From contig NZ_JADOES010000006.1 in NCBI RefSeq assembly GCF_018739885.1, forward strand, positions 1 through 64,000: 64,000 nucleotides of DNA, in the 5' to 3' direction. Source of the stretch: Leptothoe spongobia TAU-MAC 1115 (lineage in GTDB: Bacteria; Cyanobacteriota; Cyanobacteriia; Phormidesmidales; Phormidesmidaceae). This document shows positions 51,675 to 60,414 of this stretch, piece by piece. The first letter of the stretch is position 1. The number at the start of each line of letters is the position of its first letter. The notes under the pieces are model-generated. The model searched no databases. It saw only the letters and a list, made by a program, of their open reading frames with translations, and was not told the DNA's origin. Made by a program: the position numbers and the translations under genes.

Positions 51675-53054
51675 ATGCGCTTTGTCATTAAGCTCATCAT
51701 CGTTCTTGGTGGTGGTGGCTATGATAGGAGTGGCTACTCAGGGGGCAGATTGCAGCAATCAAGTTTATTTTCAAAGCTAGTACGGGGAGCAAGGGCAGCA
51801 CTGATGATACAAATCGTCAGTGCTGCTGCTTTGTATGGCTCTCAAGTGTTACTGGCTCGCTGGATGGGGACAGCTGAGTACGGTATCTATGATTATGCGA
51901 TCGCAATCGGTCTTTTTTGGGCCTTTGTTGCTGGGTTTGGTTTACCGACGGCGGTACTGCGATTTATATCAGTTTACCGAGTCCAAGAAGACTGGCCCCA
52001 CCTCAAAGGAATGATTTGGGGTAGCTGGCAACAGACATGGGTGGTCGGTGTGACGACTGCGCTAGGCGGGACTGCAGTTTTGTGGGGGGTACATGCTGGC
52101 AATGACTTAGGAGCCTATGCGATGCCTATGCTGGTGGGGCTTTGGGCGATCCCAGTGGTTGCCTTGTTAAGGCTGCAACAAGAGATTATTCGCGCCTTTC
52201 AGAAGATGGTATTGTCCTATGCTCCATCGCTGATTGCTCAGCCTGTGTTGCTGGTGATGATGGTAATGATTTGGCAGCGATGGCAAGAGCTGACGAGTGT
52301 GATTGTGATCTCACTCTCCTTACTCTCATCAATACTTGTTTTATTGCTGCAGTGGCTATTCTTCCAATACAACCTGGACATTAAAATTCGCAATGCCCAA
52401 CCTGCCTATGAGATGGCTCGATGGTGGAGAATAGCCCTGCCATTAATGCTGTTGAGCGGTTCTCGTATGTTCCTCAGTCAAACCGATACGCTAATGATTG
52501 GTATCTTCTTGAATGCAAAGCAAGTGGGGCTTTATAGTGCGGCCCTCAAAACGTCCGCTTGGGTTAACTTTATTTTGGTGAGTGTCAATGCGATTACGGC
52601 TCCATTAATTGCTTCCTTATACGCCCAGGGTGATCGCCACAGTTTGCAACAGTTAGTCTCTACCATTGCTCGCTGGATGTTTTATCCGGCACTGGCAGTG
52701 GCGGTCGGGCTGATTGTTTTTGCTGAGCCTGTCCTACAGTTGTTTGGTTCCGAATTTGTAGCGGCAAAAGGGGCCTTAGTGATTTTGAGTCTAGGGCAGC
52801 TGGTGAATGTGGGAGCTGGCTCAGTGGGATATCTTATGATCATGACCGGGCATCAAAATCAGTCGGTCATAGTGATGGTCGTTAGTGCCATTGTCAATGT
52901 GATTTTGAATTTGATTGGTATTCATATGTTTGGCATTGTTGGAGCTGCCATGGCCACAGCATTTGCCATGGCGATGTGGAATATTTGGTTATATAGTTTA
53001 GTGGTCCGAAATTTGGGAGTGCGCCCATCAATCCTAGATGCCCTGCGATGGTGA
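51675..53054 (+). CDS. Wzx-type polysaccharide flippase
   Basis: This membrane protein of about 459 residues and 12 or more helices belongs to the MOP superfamily. SQVLLARWMGTAEYGIYDYAIAIGLFWAFVAGFGLPTAVLRFISVY and FLSQTDTLMIGIFLNAKQVGLYSAALKTSAWVNF are family hallmarks. It moves lipid-linked sugar units across the inner membrane. The ATG at 51675 is used, but homology would begin near LQQSSLFSKLVRGARAAL, so a TTG near 51753 after a GGGGG stretch may be the real start. It overlaps the acetyltransferase gene by 7 bp. Confidence 0.9.
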   Translation: MRFVIKLIIVLGGGGYDRSGYSGGRLQQSSLFSKLVRGARAALMIQIVSAAALYGSQVLLARWMGTAEYGIYDYAIAIGLFWAFVAGFGLPTAVLRFISVYRVQEDWPHLKGMIWGSWQQTWVVGVTTALGGTAVLWGVHAGNDLGAYAMPMLVGLWAIPVVALLRLQQEIIRAFQKMVLSYAPSLIAQPVLLVMMVMIWQRWQELTSVIVISLSLLSSILVLLLQWLFFQYNLDIKIRNAQPAYEMARWWRIALPLMLLSGSRMFLSQTDTLMIGIFLNAKQVGLYSAALKTSAWVNFILVSVNAITAPLIASLYAQGDRHSLQQLVSTIARWMFYPALAVAVGLIVFAEPVLQLFGSEFVAAKGALVILSLGQLVNVGAGSVGYLMIMTGHQNQSVIVMVVSAIVNVILNLIGIHMFGIVGAAMATAFAMAMWNIWLYSLVVRNLGVRPSILDALRW

Positions 53055-53509
53055 ATACTATTATTTATGAAACGCCTAAACCTGGAGATGAGTATCAAAT
53101 CAGTGATTGTATGCATGCGTCTGCTGATTTATTAGAACTAGTCGGTGACGCACGGGAGAGTATTGCTGAATGGAAAGAGATTTCTGCTCCCAAGGAGTTA
53201 AGAGAACGCATCTTGAGTCGTGAGAAGACCCTAATTGCGATATGGGATGACACTATAGTTGGGTTTATTGCTTTTCGGAGAAGCAATCACCTATCGCTGT
53301 TGTTTGTGCGAAAAGATTGTTCTGGAAAAGGCATTGGTCGAGAATTATTTACGCGCTGCATTCAGGAGTTTAGTGAAGTGACTGTCAATTCAGCGGACAC
53401 TGCCATTGGGTTTTACCAGAAAATGGGGTTTGTCCAATGTCGAGCCCGTTTCTATCAGAGTGGGATTTATGCAACACCGATGCGATGGACCAAGCCAACA
53501 ATGAATTAG
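53048..53509 (+). CDS. GNAT-family N-acetyltransferase
   Basis: This 153-residue protein has the acetyl-CoA motif LSLLFVRKDCSGKGIGRELFTRC (the GxG loop), then VNSADTAIGFYQKMGFVQ, typical of GNAT enzymes. The substrate is unknown. The overlap with the flippase gene indicates one transcript, so it may acetylate a sugar or amino sugar of the exported glycan, though GNATs have many other targets. Confidence 0.88.
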   Translation: MVNTIIYETPKPGDEYQISDCMHASADLLELVGDARESIAEWKEISAPKELRERILSREKTLIAIWDDTIVGFIAFRRSNHLSLLFVRKDCSGKGIGRELFTRCIQEFSEVTVNSADTAIGFYQKMGFVQCRARFYQSGIYATPMRWTKPTMN

Positions 53510-53589
53510 CTAGCGGCCCCTACACCTCATTTCTTATTGGTTTTACTGATGCGTATCAGTCGTTATTGGACTTATGCCCAAACCATCCT

Positions 53590-53618
53590 GTAGGGGCGCT
53601 CCCTTGTGCCTGCCCTAC
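53590..53618. repeat. Short interspersed repeat with inverted ends
   Basis: It begins GTAGGGGCGCTCCC and ends TGCCCTAC, so GTAGGG and CCCTAC pair. Related sequences lie near 55400 (GTAGGGGTATTCCCTTGTGG) and, in part, near 25352 (CCTTGTGCCTGCCCTG). It belongs to a dispersed cyanobacterial family located between genes. Confidence 0.55.
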
Positions 53619-53623
53619 CCATA

Positions 53624-54430
53624 TTAGACTGTTTGGCGAATCGCTTCTGTTGTTTGGATTTGTTCTAGGCTAAAACCTGCTTGTTGTAAATGGTCTAAAA
53701 ACCATGATTCTTGGTAGCTGGGGTCCAGATCGATGGCCCGTTGGTAAGCCTGTTGGGCGGCAGTCGTCTCTTGGTTGTCCCAGTGGGCGATAGCGAGGGC
53801 GACTAGGGGATGAGGATTACCGGGCTCCAGGTCTGCGGCTTGTTGGGCGTTTGCGATCGCACGTCCATAGTCTTCTAGTCGATGATAGGCCAGGCTCAGA
53901 TTGTAATAGCCGATCTCATTGTCAGGCTTAAGCTCGACTGCTTTGGTATGAGTGTCCACTGCCGCATCTAGCTGGCCATCAACTAAATAAACAATGCCCA
54001 ATGCATTTAAGGCCGGTACATGTTCCGAGTCTTGTGCCAATGCGCGTTGCAACACCTCAATAGCATTCGAGGCCTGTCCAGCCAGATGCAGGGTCCATCC
54101 TAAAATCACCTGCCCAGAAAGATTCTGTGGATCTAACCTGACAGAGTCCTTGAAAGCTGTGATGGCATCCTCGTAGCGCCCTTGACCGCGATATTCTAGC
54201 CCTAGCTGACGATACTGAGCTGCTTCGGCTAATTCTTCGGCAGAGGGTACAGGTAAGGGGGCGGGTTCAGTATTCTTGGGTGGAGATGAGGTTACAGATG
54301 GAGATGAGTTGACTGCAATAGGTGAGTTGGTTGATTGAGATGATAATGAACTAGAGTTACGGCATCCTACTAAAGCCAGCAAGACAATAATAAGTCTGAA
54401 CCACCTGATTTCTTTGATTTTGGTGTGCAA
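53624..54430 (-). CDS. TPR-repeat lipoprotein
   Basis: This 268-residue protein starts at TTG (no ATG is available). A lipobox LLALVGC (residues about 17-23) is followed by a serine/proline-rich linker. TPR units begin near residue 70, e.g. QLGLEYRGQGRYEDAITAFKDSVRLDPQN, ALNALGIVYLVDGQLDAAVDTHTKAVELKPDN and YYNLSLAYHRLEDYGRAIANAQQAADLEPGN. It is anchored to a membrane by lipid and acts as a protein scaffold. Partners are unknown. Confidence 0.88.
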   Translation of the reverse strand: MHTKIKEIRWFRLIIVLLALVGCRNSSSLSSQSTNSPIAVNSSPSVTSSPPKNTEPAPLPVPSAEELAEAAQYRQLGLEYRGQGRYEDAITAFKDSVRLDPQNLSGQVILGWTLHLAGQASNAIEVLQRALAQDSEHVPALNALGIVYLVDGQLDAAVDTHTKAVELKPDNEIGYYNLSLAYHRLEDYGRAIANAQQAADLEPGNPHPLVALAIAHWDNQETTAAQQAYQRAIDLDPSYQESWFLDHLQQAGFSLEQIQTTEAIRQTV

Positions 54431-54509
54431 AATACCAATACCAACTCTTCGACTCCTATTTTAATCAGCTTTTGCCCGTATACGATACATAGCCACACAA
54501 TACAAAGAT

Positions 54510-54543
54510 AAAAAAATAGGCCCTAGATTAGGGCCTAATCTAG
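54510..54543 (-). terminator. Overlapping palindromes with a minus-strand T-run
   Basis: AGGCCCTA-GAT-TAGGGCCT (54518-54536) adjoins a run of A bases at 54510-54516, so on the minus strand it is a terminator-like stem followed by TTTTTTT. CTAGATTAGG-G-CCTAATCTAG (54523-54543) overlaps it. It lies upstream of the TPR gene on its own strand, which would fit an attenuator or the end of a small RNA. Confidence 0.5.
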
Positions 54544-54668
54544 GGCATGACTATCGCATTCGAATCACTGGAAATCTGCGATAGCAGGCGTTTGTTGAAA
54601 AGTGTGGACGACATTATAACTCGACAGGCTATCGTCATTAGAATTAGAGTCTGGCTAGAGAACATAGT

Positions 54669-55340
54669 ATGGGTGCTATTGACATGACTCCTTATCTGGA
54701 AAAGCTATTGGCATTATACGAAGAAAAACTAAAGCGCTTTCGATTGTCCCTAACCTTACTGCTAGTGACAACGATTGTATTTTTCTTCCTAATCTTTTTT
54801 CCATATATAACGCTGATTGGAAATCAAAAGGCTTGTCAGGCGCAAGAGTTAGACTGTCCTCATCTTGAACAATCTGCACTAGAAGAACGTGTTTCAGATC
54901 TGACCACTAGTTGGGGCAATATTCCTATCTCAACAGCTGAGGTCGTTGCTTTTTTCCCAGCTGGTTTGGCCTGTGGTTTTGTTACAGTGACATCTCAGCT
55001 ACAAGGGTTGATGCGTTTGCGTCAAGCGATTACTCGACAGGTTAATAATTGTGACAATCCTATGGATGTCACTTTAATTGCACCTTTACTCATAGATCAA
55101 AAACAAAGTTTTGTTGATCAGATATTGGGCGGCATAGTACTACTCTTTCCTGCGTTGATGGTTTTTTACTCGATCAACCTGATTTTCGTAAGTCTTGGAG
55201 CACTTAAAGAGAAACTGCCCTATTCCCAAGATATTTGGTTTTATCGTATAGTCTATTTTCTCAGCGCACTTTTGGTTTTGTATGGATTGTTGAAAACAGG
55301 GGTAAATATCTATCGAACACGAGCCATTGAGGACCATTAG
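54669..55340 (+). CDS. Multi-pass membrane protein of unknown function
   Basis: This 223-residue protein has about four hydrophobic segments (LTLLLVTTIVFFFLIFFPYITLI, AEVVAFFPAGLACGFVTV, IVLLFPALMVFYSINLIFVSLG and IVYFLSALLVLYGLLKTGV). An acidic, partly charged N-terminus and a loop with two cysteines after the first helix (QKACQAQELDCPH) could form a disulfide outside. No family is recognised. An alternative start is the second methionine at 54684. Confidence 0.75.
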   Translation: MGAIDMTPYLEKLLALYEEKLKRFRLSLTLLLVTTIVFFFLIFFPYITLIGNQKACQAQELDCPHLEQSALEERVSDLTTSWGNIPISTAEVVAFFPAGLACGFVTVTSQLQGLMRLRQAITRQVNNCDNPMDVTLIAPLLIDQKQSFVDQILGGIVLLFPALMVFYSINLIFVSLGALKEKLPYSQDIWFYRIVYFLSALLVLYGLLKTGVNIYRTRAIEDH

Positions 55341-55649
55341 CTCTGGGTAAAAGGTATACCAAATCCGAATTCATCAAACCTGATTAAAAGTGGACGGTTC
55401 TGTAGGGGTATTCCCTTGTGGATACTCTTCGATATCGAACGCTATCAGTCAAGATTTCGTTATTAGTTGTTCTCAAGAGTTCGGGTATCCGCGTATATGA
55501 TCAGGTAAGGAAGTTAGTAGTTGGAAGTTAGGCCCTGACTGGAGTTTAACGACTAACTACCAACTACCATCTTCCAGAAAACGTCCCGCATTAAGTTGCT
55601 ACTCAGGAGTTCTGTACAGTACCCATAAAAATGCTTATAATCAGTTGGA
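55341..55649. other. Intergenic region made of repeat material
   Basis: A 309-bp gap between convergent genes. It holds a GTAGGGG-type element near 55400 and dispersed repeat copy A (55502-55577). No gene is supported. Confidence 0.55.
55502..55577 (-). repeat. Dispersed repeat, copy A
   Basis: This copy is homologous, in inverted orientation, to 60245-60325. Both share the order GGAAGAT, GTAGT, TTAAAC, CCAGTCAGGG, ACTACTAACT, TTACCTG. Both are internally partly palindromic. They flank the kinase-dipeptidase region. Confidence 0.7.
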
Positions 55650-58325
55650 CTATATCTGTTGAATGGGGATCTGGATGACAAATTCTGTTCCTTGATTAGG
55701 TTTTGAGAAGCAATCGAGTTTGCCATTATGTTTCTCAACAATGATTTGATAGCTGATGGATAATCCCATGCCAGTGCCTTTACCAATGGGTTTAGTAGTA
55801 AAGAAAGGATTGAAAATACGTTCTTTAACCTGGTCAGGAATGGCGGGGCCATTGTTTGCGATCGCAATTCTGGCCCACTGGTTATCGATGGCAGATGTGC
55901 GAATCACAATCTGGTTAGGTGTATCTGTTTTGATTCCTTGAGATGCCTGTTTACTAGCGTACTCCTGAAGTGCATCAATGGCGTTGGTCAGAATATTCAT
56001 AAACACCTGGTTAAGCTGGCCAGGATAGCATTCCACCAGCGGCAGAGGGGTATAGTCTCGAATCACGTCGATGTCTGGGTGTTTGGCGCTTGCTTTGCAG
56101 CGATGTTGCAAAATCATCAATGTACTGTCAATGCCCTCATGAATAGCCACCGCCTGAAAGTTGGCTTCATCCATGCGAGAAAAGTTACGTAGCGATAGTA
56201 CGATTTGGCGAATTCGATCGGTGCCCATATTCATGGAACTCACAACCTTGGCCAGATCATCTTGTATAAAGGCTAGATCGATGGCTTCGATCTCGTCTTG
56301 AATCTCTGATACGGGATTGGGATAGTGCTTTTGGTAGAGTGCGATCAGCCCTAAAACGTTTTTGACATAGTCTTGCAGATGGACCAGATTCCCATAAATA
56401 AAGCTGACCGGATTGTTGATTTCATGGGCCACTCCAGCCACAAGCTGTCCTAAACTGGACATTTTTTCACTCTGTACCAACTGGAGTTGAAGACTCTGTA
56501 TATCTTGTAAGGTTTGTTGGAGAGTTTGAGTTTTCTGTTTGAGCTGTGCCTCGGACTCACGTAACTCTTGGGCCTGGGCCTGAGCCTGCAGGGCACTTTG
56601 CTCGGCTTTAGAATAAAGCTCAGATTGTTGAATAGCAATACCTAACTGGCTGGCTAAACGACTCAGCAACTGTCCTTTTTCTTCTTGCCAGAGTCTTGGT
56701 CGACTACATTGATGTACAATTAACAATCCCCATAGTTGATGAGAAACAACAATGGGGACAATCAGATTTGCCTTGACCTGCAATCGTTCTAAAAATTGTC
56801 GATGTCTTGAATCTAGCTCGGCCTCGTCGATATTGTTGATAGCCCTGGTTTTACCATCGCGATAGCGCTCAAGACATTCTTCGGGAAAACAATCATCTGC
56901 AGTTTCTCCCAGGGTGGGTGACCAGGGCTCAGCCACATCTTCTAAAATGACTTGTCCATGCCAATTAGGTGTGAACTGATAAATTAAGGCTCGGTCAGTT
57001 TCAAAGAATTTTCGAACTTCGCAGACAGCTGTTTGTAAAATCGTATGTAAATCTAAGGACTGTCGAACTTGAGTGGAGAGATGGTTGAGCAGTTCTTCTT
57101 GAGTGGCAAGGTCTCGATATTTAGCCTCAGATGCTTTGAGTTGATTGGCCGTTTGTTTTAGTTCAGTGACCTCATTAAATGTGCAAATCATCTGGGTTTC
57201 AGATGATTTAGGCGGGTTAAGAGGGATTAAATTAACGAGTAATGCGGTTGGTTCTAGCTGGGTGGCAGGGGTGATATAAACAACTTCATTGTGCACGGGT
57301 TGTTTGGCGACAATCTTTTGCACAATGGGTTGAATTGATTGCAATAGTTGATCATCTAAAGAGGTGGATACCTCCTGGGATGTGAAAATCGATTGCTCCC
57401 ACAGATTTTGGAGTTGGGTTTCAGTGGATAAATGCAGTAGATCTAGCATGGCCTGATTCGAGAGGCGAATCTGATCATGGTCTTCAATCACCAAGACGCC
57501 CACCTGAATACCTTGGAGAATAGTTTTGAGATACTGTTTGCTGTCTTGACTTGCCTGGGCATATATGGTTTGAGCCGACAGACGACGCTCAAAAAAGGCA
57601 GTCAGTAAGGCTAATCCCAGCAGTACAAGTGTGCCAATGAGGACTGCTGCTGTCAAAGGGGCGATGTTTTTGGGAGGTTGTAACCCCTCTGGCAGAGTTA
57701 GGTAGAGTGGGGCGATAAAACCGGCTGCCGCCATGCCCGTATAGTGCATCGTGGAAATGGCGGTGCCGATAAAGATGGCAGCCAGGAGTTTCTGCCGGAG
57801 TAAGGAGGTTTTTTGGGTGTTTTCTCGAAACTGGAAGAAGAGAAAAAGACCGATGTAGGAAACTGCGATCGCAATCGCTACCGATAGAGCGACTAGCCAA
57901 GCATCGTAGGACACAGTGGCCGTTGTATTCATCGCCGCCATCCCGATGTAGTGCATCGATGCGATACCCACCCCCATCCATAGACTGCCGGCCGATAGCT
58001 GGAGCCAACCCAGCGTAGGTCGACTGACTAAAAAAAGTGCTATGCCAGAGGCGACAATGGCGGGTAAAACAGAGACAAATACGGTCAGAAAATCGTAATA
58101 AACCAGGACGGGCAGCCGAAATGCCAGCATGCCAATAAAGTGCATAGACCAGATCCCGGTCCCCATAGCCACAGCGCCCCCCACTAGCCATAGTGCTTGT
58201 GTCCGGCTTTGAGTGGCAGCGACCCGTTCAGCTAAGGCTATAGCCGTATAAGCTGCTAAAACAGCAATTAACACTGAAACGACGACGAGTTGGAGGTTAT
58301 AGGCAGTCGTTAAAGAGGCGGTCAT
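55650..58325 (-). CDS. Membrane sensor kinase MHYT-PAS-GAF-HisKA
   Basis: This protein is 891 residues from the chosen ATG at 58325 (MTASLTTAYNLQLV); the frame is open to 58415 but that stretch looks like repeat DNA. The N-terminal MHYT domain of about seven helices has SMHFIGM, SMHYIGM and TMHYTGM, proposed to bind metal and sense a gas such as O2, CO or NO. A PAS-like part, a phytochrome-type GAF domain (VRKFFETDRALIYQFTPNWHGQV; no CH chromophore motif) and a kinase core ([25 protein letters not shown]) follow. No response regulator is near. A PhnF-like palindrome lies 126 bp upstream. Confidence 0.92.
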   Translation of the reverse strand: MTASLTTAYNLQLVVVSVLIAVLAAYTAIALAERVAATQSRTQALWLVGGAVAMGTGIWSMHFIGMLAFRLPVLVYYDFLTVFVSVLPAIVASGIALFLVSRPTLGWLQLSAGSLWMGVGIASMHYIGMAAMNTTATVSYDAWLVALSVAIAIAVSYIGLFLFFQFRENTQKTSLLRQKLLAAIFIGTAISTMHYTGMAAAGFIAPLYLTLPEGLQPPKNIAPLTAAVLIGTLVLLGLALLTAFFERRLSAQTIYAQASQDSKQYLKTILQGIQVGVLVIEDHDQIRLSNQAMLDLLHLSTETQLQNLWEQSIFTSQEVSTSLDDQLLQSIQPIVQKIVAKQPVHNEVVYITPATQLEPTALLVNLIPLNPPKSSETQMICTFNEVTELKQTANQLKASEAKYRDLATQEELLNHLSTQVRQSLDLHTILQTAVCEVRKFFETDRALIYQFTPNWHGQVILEDVAEPWSPTLGETADDCFPEECLERYRDGKTRAINNIDEAELDSRHRQFLERLQVKANLIVPIVVSHQLWGLLIVHQCSRPRLWQEEKGQLLSRLASQLGIAIQQSELYSKAEQSALQAQAQAQELRESEAQLKQKTQTLQQTLQDIQSLQLQLVQSEKMSSLGQLVAGVAHEINNPVSFIYGNLVHLQDYVKNVLGLIALYQKHYPNPVSEIQDEIEAIDLAFIQDDLAKVVSSMNMGTDRIRQIVLSLRNFSRMDEANFQAVAIHEGIDSTLMILQHRCKASAKHPDIDVIRDYTPLPLVECYPGQLNQVFMNILTNAIDALQEYASKQASQGIKTDTPNQIVIRTSAIDNQWARIAIANNGPAIPDQVKERIFNPFFTTKPIGKGTGMGLSISYQIIVEKHNGKLDCFSKPNQGTEFVIQIPIQQI

Positions 58326-58450
58326 AGACCTGAACGGTAGGCAATAGGTAGTAGGTAGTAGACATTGTAAAGATGCATTACTTGAGTAATCTAGCGGGTC
58401 ATGCCCCTGAAACATGACTGAAGGGTAGTACGTAGATTTTCTGATGATCG

Positions 58451-58466
58451 GTATAGTTGTCTATAC
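58451..58466. promoter_or_regulatory. PhnF-like palindrome outside the phn genes
   Basis: GTATAG-TTGT-CTATAC is a perfect inverted repeat. Its inner 14 bp match the operator before phnC (61639-61652) at 13 of 14 positions. It lies between the divergent kinase gene and the small gene/dipeptidase. It could place either under PhnF, or be chance. Confidence 0.45.
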
Positions 58467-58504
58467 TAAGAGCCTTCATTTGATTCTTCCTATAGTAAGT
58501 TGTG

Positions 58505-58544
58505 TATCCCCACAAGGGATAGTAGCTGAATTTTTATTCAGCTA
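58505..58544. other. Two adjacent stem-loops
   Basis: TATCCC-CACAA-GGGATA (58505-58521) and TAGCTGAAT-TTTT-ATTCAGCTA (58523-58544, a perfect 9-bp stem). They lie in the leader of the small gene at 58634, after the PhnF-like site. They may be a 5' UTR structure or a small RNA. Confidence 0.45.
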
Positions 58545-58633
58545 TATGTCTTAAAAAACTAGTGTATTGAGCATATAACTCGTACCCATTTTGCAAAGGT
58601 AAAAATGCTTTGATCGAGGAAATATACCCTGGT

Positions 58634-58801
58634 ATGTCAATGACCACACATAACCACGATACTTCGCTCGGTATGGGCGTATATTTTGCCCCAGATGATT
58701 ATGTCGGTATAATGCGCCGTTTCGTGATCTTGATCATTGATTTTGCTGTGCTTATCGGTGTGTATATCCTGTTTGCCGCCCTCCTGGGATCGATAGATTA
58801 G
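58634..58801 (+). CDS. Small membrane protein resembling the start of an RDD protein
   Basis: 55 residues from the ATG at 58634. DDYVGIMRRFVILIIDFAVLIGVYILFAALLG has the arginine-aspartate pattern of the first RDD helix, but RDD proteins normally have three or four helices and continue for 100 or more residues. No continuation is found in any frame. It may be a decayed remnant or a real one-helix protein. Confidence 0.4.
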   Translation: MSMTTHNHDTSLGMGVYFAPDDYVGIMRRFVILIIDFAVLIGVYILFAALLGSID

Positions 58802-58917
58802 TTGCATGGGTACGATTTTTATCCCGATTGAGAAGACTGTCAGATGGTCTGTTGATCTGCCTTTGTTGTGATTGCGATATCCTTGAGCCATCTACCTTAG
58901 TTCTATGCATCGCTGTT

Positions 58918-60207
58918 ATGATCGCCCGTATTCCCAAGCGATTCCTTCTCTTTATTCTGACATCTACTCTGATGTTGATGGCTACATTGGGGTGGGGAAC
59001 TTCCAAGACGACAGTTCTGTCAGCTGTCGCTTTGACGAATGAGCGGGCCGAGATTATCCATCGAGCTGTTTTGACCATTGACAGTCATATTGATTGGCCC
59101 ATTCGCCAGTCCGTCAATCTAGAGTTTAATCCCGCTATTGGTCATGAGACGGGGGCTCCTGGTAGTGGTCAGTGGGACCTGGTCCGGATGGAAGCGGGAG
59201 GACTAGATGGGGCGTTTATCTCTATTTTTACCCCACAAAGAGAGCTGACGGACGAGGGTTATGCCCAAGCAAAAGCTCTGGCTCAGCAGATGATTGAGTG
59301 GACATATCAGCTTGCGGCTGAGCATGGGGATAAGGTTGCGATCGCACTAACCCCCACAGATGCCTATCGATTAGAACGCGAAGGAAAACGGGCTCTTTTT
59401 TTAGGCATGGAAAATGGCTATCCCTTGGGAACTGATCTTGGCGCGGTGCAAGCTTTCTATGCTCAGGGAATTCGCTACATTACGTTGACCCACTCCAAAA
59501 ATAGTCAGCTAGGTGATTCGTCTACAGACGAGCAACAGGACTGGCAGGGGTTGAGTCCGTTGGGTGAATCGGTCGTGCAGGAAATGAACCGATTGGGGAT
59601 GATGGTGGATATTTCCCATGTTCATGATGATACATTTTGGGACGTTATGCGTTTAACCCAAGCGCCAGTTATTGCTTCCCATTCTAGTGCCCGTGCGCTG
59701 CGAGACGTTCCGCGCAATATGGATGATGAAATGCTGCGGGCGATGAAGGAGAATGGAGGTGTAGTACAGCTATGTTTGTTAGGCGATTACATCAAAGAGA
59801 TTGAGCAGCGTCCAGAACGAGTGGCTGCATTGGCCGCGCTGGCTGATCAGCAAGCGGCCTGGTTAAGGGGTGACCTCAGTGAAGCAGAGGTGGCTGACCT
59901 ATTGGCTCAGTATCGGGCGATTAGTGCCCAATATCCTGAAATTAAACCAACCCTGGCTGATGCCATCGACCATCTTGATCACATGGTGGCGATTATGGGC
60001 ATTGACCATGTGGGGATTGGGTCTGATTTTGATGGTGGCGGTGGTTTAATCGATATTGAAGATGTATCCCAAATGCCAAATATCACCCAAGAGTTGTTAT
60101 CTCGGGGCTATACTCCTGATGACATCCGCAAGATTTGGGGCGGTAATTTGATGCGGGTGTTTGAGCAGGTAATTGAAGTGGCTGAACAGATGCAAGCAAA
60201 GGCTTAA
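58918..60207 (+). CDS. M19 family membrane dipeptidase
   Basis: This protein of about 429 residues has a signal peptide (FLLFILTSTLMLMATLGWG). Zinc ligands are in LTIDSHIDWPIR (H-x-D), LFLGMENGYPLG (E), MMVDISHVHDD (H) and IASHSSARAL (H). IDHVGIGSDFDGGGG is the last family motif. These renal-dipeptidase-like enzymes cleave dipeptides, D-amino acid-containing peptides or beta-lactam-like bonds in the periplasm. The start at 58918 is chosen because of the signal peptide; the frame extends to 58828. It may be in one transcript with the small gene upstream. Confidence 0.92.
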   Translation: MIARIPKRFLLFILTSTLMLMATLGWGTSKTTVLSAVALTNERAEIIHRAVLTIDSHIDWPIRQSVNLEFNPAIGHETGAPGSGQWDLVRMEAGGLDGAFISIFTPQRELTDEGYAQAKALAQQMIEWTYQLAAEHGDKVAIALTPTDAYRLEREGKRALFLGMENGYPLGTDLGAVQAFYAQGIRYITLTHSKNSQLGDSSTDEQQDWQGLSPLGESVVQEMNRLGMMVDISHVHDDTFWDVMRLTQAPVIASHSSARALRDVPRNMDDEMLRAMKENGGVVQLCLLGDYIKEIEQRPERVAALAALADQQAAWLRGDLSEAEVADLLAQYRAISAQYPEIKPTLADAIDHLDHMVAIMGIDHVGIGSDFDGGGGLIDIEDVSQMPNITQELLSRGYTPDDIRKIWGGNLMRVFEQVIEVAEQMQAKA

Positions 60208-60244
60208 GACTAAATGGGACACCAATTTAACGAGGGAAAGTTTA

Positions 60245-60325
60245 TGGAAGATAGTAGTGAGTCGTTGATGGTTAAACGCCAGTCAGGGACTCACTACCGA
60301 CTACTAACTACTAACTCTTTACCTG
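60245..60325 (+). repeat. Dispersed repeat, copy B
   Basis: An 81-bp copy homologous to 55502-55577 in the opposite orientation. It contains two short extra stretches. It lies just after the dipeptidase gene. Confidence 0.7.
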
Positions 60326-60356
60326 TTCAGAATTCCCCGACTTAAATTGATACCCC

Positions 60357-60390
60357 AAATGAGCAGTCTAAAGCTGTAGCTCATTTTCTG
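60357..60390 (+). terminator. Possible terminator after the dipeptidase gene
   Basis: AAATGAGC (60357-60364) and GCTCATTT (60379-60386) form an 8-bp stem with a 14-base loop, followed by TCTG. The T-run is weak, so the call is uncertain. Confidence 0.4.
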
Positions 60391-60414
60391 TTGTTTGAGA
60401 TTGAGCGAGAGGAA

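Noticed and set aside
57589..58191. A 200-codon minus-strand frame inside the MHYT kinase gene.
   Set aside because: Out-of-frame shadow of the MHYT domain, whose three repeats are clear in the other frame.
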